The position numbers and the translations under genes were made by a program. Below, one piece after another: positions 12,520 through 18,242 of a stretch of 18,242 bases of DNA. Source of the DNA: Microcaldota archaeon (GTDB lineage: Archaea; Micrarchaeota; Micrarchaeia; Anstonellales; Bilamarchaeaceae); contig JAHFGR010000007.1 of assembly GCA_023247345.1 (NCBI GenBank), forward strand, positions 1-18,242. Reading direction: 5' to 3'. The stretch's first letter is position 1, and every line of letters begins with the position of its first letter. The notes beneath the pieces were generated by a model that saw only the letters and a list, made by a program, of their open reading frames with translations, did no database searches and was not told where the DNA came from.

Positions 12520-14586
12520 ATGGGTAACTCAGAGAAATTTAAGAAGGACGAAGATATAAGACTGCTAGTCTCATCTATACCAAGGCTTCGTACTGCAATG
12601 CAAGAATTAAGCCGCGTAAGTAATGTTTATGGTCTTGATCTTACTGCGAGAGAGATAAAATCTGTAGTAGACAAAGCAGTGGAACATAAAGACGATAAAC
12701 TGGTCAAACAGAGCGTAAGAACCCAACTTTTTGCTAAATTAATGGAAAAGAGCCCGCAGCGCGCAATAGAAATCGAGCTGAATGATTATAAGAGACGGGA
12801 TTATGAAGTTTCAGCAAAGGTTCAACAAGCCGCGTTAGCGCTTGCCACAACCAAAGGATACGAGGGAGCAAGCGTTTATCTAAAACAAAAGCTAAGAAAA
12901 AAAGAAAAGGAAGAAAAAGAACCGCAAACAGTGCTGGCAACCAAGGATCTCGCTTCTTATCAGGTCAATGAAGGCCGCAAATACTGGTCTTATCTCAATG
13001 CGGACGAACTAGGGATAGAAGTGGACGGTGCGTCTGTTAAAGTAAAAGACGCACTTAAAAATTGCGCTGCAATAAAAGATGAACAAAAAAGACTTGAAAG
13101 ATTTAAGGATATTTTGGCGCAAATAGCTGAAAAATTCCGAGTTAAACCCAACATGAAAAACGATTTTGGAATTGCTTATGATGTTCAAAGTTCTGACCCT
13201 GATGAGCTTTTGACAAAGAGAAGCCTAAATTGTATTTCCGGTTCTGTTATTCTGGGGCAAATGACTGCATTCGCAGCATCCCAGGTTGGCTTACAAGACA
13301 ATATCTCAGCAAAAGTACAACTAGTCGCTTCATACACTTTGGGCAATAAATGGGACGATGGCGGTCATGCTATGCTTCGAGTGGACATAAAAGGAAAAGA
13401 CAGATCGCAAGAGCATTTGTTTTTCGATTCTACAAACACACTTAACGGAGCCCATGCAAGAACATTTGCACTTGATGAAGAGAGACCAAATATAGTGGTT
13501 ATGAAATTTGGGGAGACGTATGCTAAAGGCGGTACAATGTATCGACTTGGCGAGGCATTGGCATTAACGCCGCGTTTTGCTGATATAATAAAATTCCAAG
13601 ATAGATTGTTCGATATGCATATGGCAGGAGACTTAACCAAGGAAAACATTCATGATACGATGAATAGGATACTAAGAATGCCGCCCATATTTATAGCATA
13701 TTTCATTTATCATCTTGATGACGACCAAAAAAGAACTTTTTTCAGAAGTTTTAATGCAGAAGTTCTAAACAACATAAAGAGCCCTGCATTGCGGTTAAAG
13801 CTTTCAGCGCTCGCAGCATCTGTTTATTTAGAAACAAATCCCAAGCTTGCCCGGGAGTTTGGCAGAGTTGCGTTACTTTCCCTGAGAGATACAATTGCAG
13901 ACAAATCAGAGTTGGCCAAAATTCCGATGGGCAGTCTGCTTGATGCAAGCGTTCGTATCGCTCGCTTAATGAAAAATGATAAACAGTTAATTGTTAATTC
14001 TGGGATATGGGCGTATATCCCATATCTAGTTTCTCGTGCTAGCGGCGACGTTTCTAGGGCTACTGCTATCGATGCAAGGGATTTTCTTATCTCTTTTTAT
14101 AATGATAACAAAGAAATATTCGGTAAGTTGGAGTCTGGTCCGCTTTTAAACTATATGAAAGGCATCCTGACGCTAAACAATAATATCGGGATTGCCTCTC
14201 CTGCTTCTGATGATGTATTGAATGTTCTCTATAATCTTATTGGCATAAACAGAAGCCAGCTTTTGGCCTCTCTTCGTGGGAATGCTAAAAACGCTCCAGT
14301 TATGGGTGTCCAAGATTTTCTAAAAAGGGCTGATTCGAACTATATTTTGGAGTTGAGCTTTTTGAATATTGTAAGCGGAGTCTTTTCTGACCCTCACTTT
14401 TCCATGGACTCGCTAAGGTTGGAAGTTGCTAGCAGCCCGATTTCTGGCTATGCAGTTTACTCGACATTAAAGGATGATCTCTCTAAAATCACCCTGACAG
14501 CTGATGCAAAAGCTTTAAGGGATACAAAAAAAGATTTCAGATCTGCTGCTGCAGAGCGAAAACTTTCTTTAGTAAAAGGCGCATAA
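12520..14586 (+). CDS. Large protein with a transglutaminase-like Cys-His-Asp domain
   Basis: A 688-residue protein without a clear signal peptide. Residues 1-205 are charged and helical, with a Lys/Glu-rich stretch at about 123-135 that is probably coiled coil or linker. About residues 206-310 read like a transglutaminase/papain-fold core: SLNCISGSVILGQ (C238 at a helix start), DDGGHAMLRVDI (H283) and EHLFFDSTN (D303), in the order and spacing of that superfamily's Cys-His-Asp triad. Residues 340-688 are mostly helical with no motif I recognise. It could be a cysteine peptidase, a transamidase or an inactive scaffold. It lies 11 nt after the GGGP synthase gene and overlaps the convergent neighbour by 18 nt. 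Domain call moderate; function unknown. Confidence 0.72.
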   Translation: MGNSEKFKKDEDIRLLVSSIPRLRTAMQELSRVSNVYGLDLTAREIKSVVDKAVEHKDDKLVKQSVRTQLFAKLMEKSPQRAIEIELNDYKRRDYEVSAKVQQAALALATTKGYEGASVYLKQKLRKKEKEEKEPQTVLATKDLASYQVNEGRKYWSYLNADELGIEVDGASVKVKDALKNCAAIKDEQKRLERFKDILAQIAEKFRVKPNMKNDFGIAYDVQSSDPDELLTKRSLNCISGSVILGQMTAFAASQVGLQDNISAKVQLVASYTLGNKWDDGGHAMLRVDIKGKDRSQEHLFFDSTNTLNGAHARTFALDEERPNIVVMKFGETYAKGGTMYRLGEALALTPRFADIIKFQDRLFDMHMAGDLTKENIHDTMNRILRMPPIFIAYFIYHLDDDQKRTFFRSFNAEVLNNIKSPALRLKLSALAASVYLETNPKLAREFGRVALLSLRDTIADKSELAKIPMGSLLDASVRIARLMKNDKQLIVNSGIWAYIPYLVSRASGDVSRATAIDARDFLISFYNDNKEIFGKLESGPLLNYMKGILTLNNNIGIASPASDDVLNVLYNLIGINRSQLLASLRGNAKNAPVMGVQDFLKRADSNYILELSFLNIVSGVFSDPHFSMDSLRLEVASSPISGYAVYSTLKDDLSKITLTADAKALRDTKKDFRSAAAERKLSLVKGA

Positions 14587-15279
14587 CTCTTTAAAAAATG
14601 CCTCTTTATCTGCTTCGCTTGGCATTGTTTTATCTTCCTTATACCAATATTTTTTCACCAAGTCAGCAACTCGCGCTAGTTCTGGATCCTTGCTTATTAA
14701 AAGTATAAATTCTTCCTCACTTTCTAGCCTAACTTTTTCTATTGTACTTCCCATTTGTTCAGTTTTATCAATCACATCCATTGTTAACTCTCTATTATAA
14801 AATCTTGGCAGCACTAAAAATATTATTGCTAGTTTTTCCCTTTGCGATTGCGCATTTGAAAAAAGCTGGCCCAGAACGTTAAGATAGTCTTTGTAATACC
14901 TGCCTGGATTTTGTGCCCAGTCTATTTCCATAATTTGATCGAGGATATGTTTATCTTCTATACTTTCGTATAATGTGCGTAAGCCTGTAGAATCTTTTTC
15001 TTTTATTGCTTGTTCCAGATAATTAGAAAAATTGCCCAAATGTTTCTTAAGGTCAACAATGCTTTTGCATTGTTTAATCTCACTTATTGCGCTTTCAATT
15101 ATGCTAACTTTACCTGCCGTTACCTGTGCTGTTGGCGCTTGGAATTTGTTTTGGTTTGCGCTATTACAGCTAAATGCACAGACAAACGTCGAAAAAGCGA
15201 GAACTGCAGATACTAAAAGTTTTGGCTTAATTACTTTACCCTCTCTGTTAGTTCTTATCGTTCGATATCTAAGTTGCAT
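14569..15279 (-). CDS. Probable lipoprotein or secreted protein of unknown function
   Basis: A 236-residue protein. A basic N-terminus (MQLRYRTIRTNREGKVIKPK) is followed by a hydrophobic segment, LLVSAVLAFSTFVCAFSC, then SNQ-rich polar sequence. The Cys near residue 38 could be a lipobox cysteine, although the segment could also be an uncleaved anchor or an ordinary signal peptide. The remainder (about residues 55-236) is helical and charged, with no motif I recognise. Its end overlaps the transglutaminase-like gene by 18 nt in convergent orientation. A PEGA-domain gene lies 61 nt upstream on the same strand, so both may belong to one surface-associated operon. Confidence 0.7.
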   Translation of the reverse strand: MQLRYRTIRTNREGKVIKPKLLVSAVLAFSTFVCAFSCNSANQNKFQAPTAQVTAGKVSIIESAISEIKQCKSIVDLKKHLGNFSNYLEQAIKEKDSTGLRTLYESIEDKHILDQIMEIDWAQNPGRYYKDYLNVLGQLFSNAQSQREKLAIIFLVLPRFYNRELTMDVIDKTEQMGSTIEKVRLESEEEFILLISKDPELARVADLVKKYWYKEDKTMPSEADKEAFFKELCAFY

Positions 15280-15340
15280 GTGGTTTTATTTGTATAGAAA
15301 TGTTTTAATACACTACGTTTATCGAATTATGCGTTCTTAC

Positions 15341-15661
15341 CTATCTGTTTAATTGGACACTAACTGTTTGTTCAGCATCTGGCACTATTTTCAGATGCCC
15401 TTCCATATAACTCGCAAGCCTCAATGTAACTATTGTTGGCGAACTAATCGCAATCGGTGTCTTGCCAATTTCAATATTGTCCTTTATGGCGCTGGCGCCA
15501 GGTGGATATGTTTGTACGCTTATCTCGTGCTCTTCTGTCTGGAATTGGATATCTGGTGTTTTACTCATAGCAAATGTTCGTGCTAAAATTTTTTTAGGCG
15601 TGATATTATTTCCTTGAACAGCAAATAATGTAGCTAACAATACTGTGCCAACAACTGGCAA
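15341..15661 (-). CDS. PEGA-domain protein with an N-terminal membrane segment, start unresolved
   Basis: From the TTG at 15661 it is 106 residues: a hydrophobic segment (PVVGTVLLATLFAV), a short linker, and a PEGA-type beta domain (ISVQTYPPGASAIKDNIEIG, TPIAISSPTIVTLRL, YMEGHLKIVPDAEQTVSVQL). PEGA domains are about 60-70 residues, usually extracytoplasmic, and associated with cell-surface proteins. The frame stays open upstream to a TAG near 15757 with no ATG, GTG or TTG, yet encodes plausible protein (DPLLDEIRNPSSIRRWV). The real start may be TTG 15661, a rarer codon, or lost through a frameshift: an ATG for MKLE lies in another frame near 15700. The lipoprotein-like gene follows downstream. 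Confidence 0.65.
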   Translation of the reverse strand: MPVVGTVLLATLFAVQGNNITPKKILARTFAMSKTPDIQFQTEEHEISVQTYPPGASAIKDNIEIGKTPIAISSPTIVTLRLASYMEGHLKIVPDAEQTVSVQLNR

Positions 15662-15795
15662 TACCCATCTTCGGATACTGGAAGGGTTTCTAATTTCATC
15701 TAATAATGGGTCCCTGGATGCGTGTTTTTCCTTTCGAGCACCATCAGAACTTCCGAACTAGTTATATCTCATATATTTAATTTAATCACAAACAA

Positions 15796-15803
15796 TTATA
15801 ATT
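15796..15803 (+). promoter_or_regulatory. TATA-like box of pyrE
   Basis: TTATAATT is centred about 24 nt before the ATG at 15824. It supports that start over an upstream in-frame ATG at 15722, because transcription would begin near 15824. Confidence 0.5.
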
Positions 15804-15823
15804 TCTCCACTATTTATTATTTC

Positions 15824-16483
15824 ATGAACACTGAATTTATTGAATTTTTAGCTAAGAGTAGTGCAATTAAATTTGGCGAGTTCACGCTTAAAAGCGGCAG
15901 GCAGAGCCCATTTTTCATAAGTACTGGCGTGCTTTGCGATGGCGCAACAAGCTACAAATTAGGCAAACACTTTGCCAGGAAAATAAACGAGATTTATGGG
16001 AACAATGTTGACGCGATTTACGGACCAGCATACAAGGGCATACCGCTTGCAGTAAGTGTTAGCATCGCATTGCAGAAGGAACTCGGAATTAATAAGCCAT
16101 GGTTATTTGATCGGAAAGAAAAGAAAACCTATGGCGATGCGAGTTCATTTGTTGGTGCCGAAGTCGATCTTGGCGCAAAGGTAGTGATAGTCGATGACGT
16201 ATTTACAACCGGCGAAACAAAAATGGAAGCAGTAGATAAAATTCAAAATGCAATAAAGGCCAAGGTTGTTGGAATTGTTATTGCAGTTGACAGGCAAGAA
16301 AAAGGCATGCGACTGGGCGCAATAGAAGAGTTCACGAACAAGACAGGCATTCCGGTGCATTCTGTTACAAACATTAAAGATGTCTTTGATCATTTGAAAA
16401 ACCGCAGTGTCGATGGGAAAATCTATGTTGACGAGAGAATTTACCAGAGGTTCTTGGATTATAGGAAGAATTATGGTGTTTAA
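15824..16483 (+). CDS. pyrE: Orotate phosphoribosyltransferase
   Basis: A 219-residue enzyme making orotidine 5'-phosphate from orotate and PRPP in UMP synthesis. The signature is complete: KFGEFTLKSGRQSPFF at the N-terminus, IYGPAYKGIPLAVSVSIAL, the flexible loop DRKEKKTYGDASSFVGAEVD, and the PRPP-binding VVIVDDVFTTGETKMEAV. The ATG at 15824 is preferred to 15722: family homology starts there, and the extra N-terminal stretch is AT-rich translated promoter DNA. The GPAYKGI and RKE.K loop pattern resembles the longer E. coli/yeast-type PyrE more than the short archaeal form, which could mean transfer. It ends 2 nt before a convergent gene. Confidence 0.94.
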   Translation: MNTEFIEFLAKSSAIKFGEFTLKSGRQSPFFISTGVLCDGATSYKLGKHFARKINEIYGNNVDAIYGPAYKGIPLAVSVSIALQKELGINKPWLFDRKEKKTYGDASSFVGAEVDLGAKVVIVDDVFTTGETKMEAVDKIQNAIKAKVVGIVIAVDRQEKGMRLGAIEEFTNKTGIPVHSVTNIKDVFDHLKNRSVDGKIYVDERIYQRFLDYRKNYGV

Positions 16484-16485
16484 TA

Positions 16486-17520
16486 TCAATCAGCTAAATC
16501 GACTTTAAACTCTATCATTTTTATGTTCTTTCTATAATGTTTTACCAGCTCCGCTTCTACCCTCCCGAGTTTCAAAGACTTATAAAAATCACGAACTACG
16601 CTATCTTTGAATTCGTCCACCCATGCGTTTGTCCCTTTATATCCCGAATCAAAATTATCGTCTCTGGGTACCTGTTCTATAAAAGAGTTTAATGGTGCGA
16701 ATGCCCTAATAGCGAACTTATCTCCTTTTACTGCTCCAAGCAATAAAAGTTTATTATCTCTCGTAATTTCCTTATATTGCGGATCCTGTCTATCATTATA
16801 ACTACTTCCAGGTATAGTATCTGGAAATAGAGCGACGTCATCAGGACTAGGTAAAGAATAGTCATAATCTTTAAAATATTTTTCCATACCTGCAGGTCCA
16901 GTATGGCTATGGTAATGGCCTACAAATTCTAAGCCTTTAGCACGCATCTCATCTACTTTTTGCTTTACAAAGGCATAAGAAAATCCAAAAGAATGTCTGC
17001 CGTGTTTCGTGCCTTCTTCATCTACTGCTTCCACTATTATTTTTGTTTTTGGATCCGCAAAAAGTAAAAAACCAGTCTCATGTTCAGAAGAAAATGCACC
17101 TTTAAGTTTTTCGTAAACTTGTTTAGACATACTTACTCTAAAAGAGGGGGCTTGGATGATAAGATCTATGGCTTTTTCTGGTTGCGTAACCAATCTTCTT
17201 GATAATTCCTCATAAAATGAGATGGCACCTTGTCGTTGTTTGATATCTACTGGTACAGGAATCATTTTTAGCCTTATCGCTTCTCTATATTTTTTAATAG
17301 TATCTTCATCCAAATAATACTTTCCTGTGCTAGAATTTTTTTTAAATAGATTTGCAACATGTTCATATTTACGATCTAACTCTTGATTACTACGTATCCT
17401 ATCAAGAGTTCCTTTATCACCTGCAAGGATTGCACGGATAATTTTAAGATCAAACTTGTTTATATCTAACCATTTAATAGTGCTATCAGTAAATTGGATC
17501 TCGTCTTTCTTATAAAGCAT
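16486..17520 (-). CDS. JAMM/MPN+ metalloprotease-like protein
   Basis: A 344-residue protein. The C-terminal half (about residues 135-290) is a JAB1/MPN domain with a recognisable JAMM zinc site: E148 (SSEHETGFLLF), H204-S-H206 (FVGHYHSHTGP) and S225-P-D-D228 (LPSPDDVALF). The gap between HSH and SxxD is about ten residues longer than usual and holds MEKYFKDYDYS. Such enzymes remove ubiquitin-like modifiers (SAMPs in archaea) or act as other isopeptidases. The N-terminal ~130 residues are helical and match nothing I know. A GGTGAT site 5 nt before the ATG supports the start. All zinc ligands are present, so activity is plausible; the substrate is unknown. Confidence 0.85.
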   Translation of the reverse strand: MLYKKDEIQFTDSTIKWLDINKFDLKIIRAILAGDKGTLDRIRSNQELDRKYEHVANLFKKNSSTGKYYLDEDTIKKYREAIRLKMIPVPVDIKQRQGAISFYEELSRRLVTQPEKAIDLIIQAPSFRVSMSKQVYEKLKGAFSSEHETGFLLFADPKTKIIVEAVDEEGTKHGRHSFGFSYAFVKQKVDEMRAKGLEFVGHYHSHTGPAGMEKYFKDYDYSLPSPDDVALFPDTIPGSSYNDRQDPQYKEITRDNKLLLLGAVKGDKFAIRAFAPLNSFIEQVPRDDNFDSGYKGTNAWVDEFKDSVVRDFYKSLKLGRVEAELVKHYRKNIKMIEFKVDLAD

Positions 17521-17624
17521 AATTTATCACCGTAAAGCTTTTTTGTAAGCATTATGCCAAACATTAGCGTAATCGCGTACGCGCCAAGATTCAGAATGTC
17601 TAATGAAATTTCCTCTAATGCCAT
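17466..17624 (-). CDS. Possible small one-helix membrane peptide ahead of the JAMM gene
   Basis: A 52-codon frame starting MALEEISLDILNLGAYAITL, with one hydrophobic helix followed by a basic end. It overlaps the first ~55 nt of the JAMM gene in another frame. A minus-strand TATA-like GTTTATAG at about 17661-17668 lies 40 nt upstream. No clear ribosome-binding site is visible and the last ~20 codons lie inside the JAMM gene. It may be a chance reading frame. Confidence 0.25.
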   Translation of the reverse strand: MALEEISLDILNLGAYAITLMFGIMLTKKLYGDKLCFIRKTRSNLLIALLNG

Positions 17625-17908
17625 AACTATCTCGAGACAGAAAAGTTTTTCCGTTTCGATCTATAAACAACAATTTCCATAATACTAAGACCAACAATCG
17701 AGAAACTTATTTGGTTGTGTATATCATTTACTTAATCTGTTTAAAAATATTGATAATTATTCGAACTCCGGCGAATTAAAAAACAAACAAAAAACTCGAA
17801 AAATTCGTCCGAGAAAGGAAAAATCTCAGAAAATTTATCGAATTGAAGCGCTCGGGCGCTTTCGTTATAAAAGACGTTTCGGATTACTATTTCTTCCATT
17901 TAAGAACA
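17625..17908 (+). other. Non-coding stretch between the JAMM gene and paralog 4
   Basis: With the small frame above, 17521-17939 is the only gap over 300 bases. I see no convincing protein, tRNA or template repeat. It is AT-rich with some structure: AAGCGC-TCGG-GCGCTT (near 17846-17861), and CGTCCGAG (near 17806) that can pair with CTCGGGCG about 40 nt later, one pair being G-U. These pairings compete with each other. A small RNA or leader is possible but unproven. Confidence 0.4.
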
Positions 17909-17916
17909 TTTATAAA
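17909..17916 (+). promoter_or_regulatory. TATA-like box of paralog 4
   Basis: TTTATAAA is centred about 27 nt before the ATG at 17940. It is the best-formed TATA-like box in the window and indicates that paralog 4 has its own leaderless promoter. Confidence 0.6.
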
Positions 17917-17939
17917 CACTTCATCTCAATAATATAAGT

Positions 17940-18242
17940 ATGAAATTAGCCATAGCCAAGAGAATGCCTTCAGCCACTGCGTTGGATCGACTAGCAGCAG
18001 ATAAACGATTTGGCAGATACACGCCAGAAGTAGCCCAGCCAGTAAGACAAGCAGATGTTACGGGCCAATCATACCTAGAGCAAGCCAGAAAAACAAGAGA
18101 AATGCTAAGAAGCATGGATTCGGAAGTAGTAAAACAATTAATAGGATTTCACAGAGATTTAACTCTATTTCAAGCTTTAGCCCAAAAAGGAGGAAGACTC
18201 ATAGTTCCTAACTCAGTTCATGATAGAATCTTAACAGAAACT
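17940..18242 (+). CDS. Paralog 4 of the hypervariable C-terminus family, cut by the window edge
   Basis: I translated 101 codons from the ATG at 17940 to the right edge with no stop. It begins MKLAIAKRMPSATALDRL. The family block follows: RFGRYTPEV, VRQADVTGQSYLEQ, RKTREMLRSMD, LFQALAQKGGRLIVPNSVHD, RILTET. The match to paralogs 1-3 is clear over about residues 22-101. The Lys-Arg-Glu-Gly motif after the FFEAL helix reads QKGGR here. The copy stands 6.2 kb from the tandem cluster with its own promoter, so the family is dispersed as well as tandem. Its variable C-terminus lies outside the window. Any reverse transcriptase or template repeat might follow it; that is a guess. Confidence 0.8.
   Translation, partial: MKLAIAKRMPSATALDRLAADKRFGRYTPEVAQPVRQADVTGQSYLEQARKTREMLRSMDSEVVKQLIGFHRDLTLFQALAQKGGRLIVPNSVHDRILTET

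Noticed and set aside
15722..15823. A longer PyrE starting at the ATG at 15722.
   Set aside because: The added 34 residues come from AT-rich promoter sequence, family homology begins at 15824, and a TATA-like box is placed for a start at 15824.
9063..18242. A DGR reverse transcriptase, Avd-like gene or template repeat inside the window.
   Set aside because: I looked for reverse-transcriptase signatures (such as a YxDD box) in the translated genes and for A-rich near-copies of the variable regions on both strands, including 17521-17939. I saw none, so the DGR claim covers only the target side.

Overview
The window is archaeal. The clearest marker is a geranylgeranylglyceryl phosphate synthase (11738-12508), the enzyme that commits a cell to ether lipids. 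Archaeal control signals agree: AT-rich TATA-like boxes about 25-28 nt before several start codons (leaderless transcription), and GGTGAT or GGAGG ribosome-binding sites where leaders exist. Genes are short, tightly packed and often convergent with gaps of 0-3 nt, and many belong to no family I recognise. A small-genome DPANN-type archaeon would fit, but that lineage call is inference.

Layout. (1) 1-2505, minus strand: a redox operon read as winged-helix regulator, three-helix membrane protein, thioredoxin-like lipoprotein, CcdA, and a membrane-anchored thioredoxin-like protein cut by the window edge. A three-hairpin cluster lies between the first two genes. (2) 2563-4419, minus: two proteins of unknown function. 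(3) 4530-6853, plus: a type II toxin-antitoxin pair (RelE-like toxin), a nucleotide-sugar-epimerase-like SDR 2 nt behind it, and an unknown gene. (4) 6857-8974, minus: a protein with an HELEH (zincin-like) motif, and a Ca2+/H+ antiporter. (5) 9063-11694, plus: three tandem paralogs, with the start of a fourth at 17940 running off the end. (6) 11738-14586, plus: GGGP synthase and a large protein with a transglutaminase-like Cys-His-Asp triad. (7) 14569-15661, minus: a lipoprotein-like protein and a PEGA-domain protein. (8) pyrE on plus, then a JAMM metalloprotease on minus.

The most interesting item is the paralog family. The body of each protein is conserved and AT-rich, but the last ~30 codons switch abruptly to GC-rich, adenine-poor sequence. 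There the paralogs differ at most positions, nearly all differing codons end in C or T, and a fixed scaffold (R, W, G) remains. That is the footprint expected when AAC/AAT codons of a template repeat are randomised at adenines and written into a gene, as a diversity-generating retroelement (DGR) does. Two paralogs share a GC-rich block (CCGGGGYGGCGTT) at the end of the variable region, and in one it is followed 4 nt later by a perfect GC-rich hairpin, like the homing site and cruciform of known DGRs. No reverse transcriptase or template repeat is in the window. They could lie beyond the right edge, past the fourth paralog, or elsewhere in the genome.

A second unusual layer is short perfect palindromes. 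Four back-to-back hairpins form a 96-nt in-frame insertion in the first paralog. A three-hairpin cluster of the same design sits in the redox operon leader. Another GC-rich hairpin lies in an insertion in the third paralog, and hairpins surround the third paralog's start codon. These look like small mobile palindromic elements tolerated inside coding sequence.
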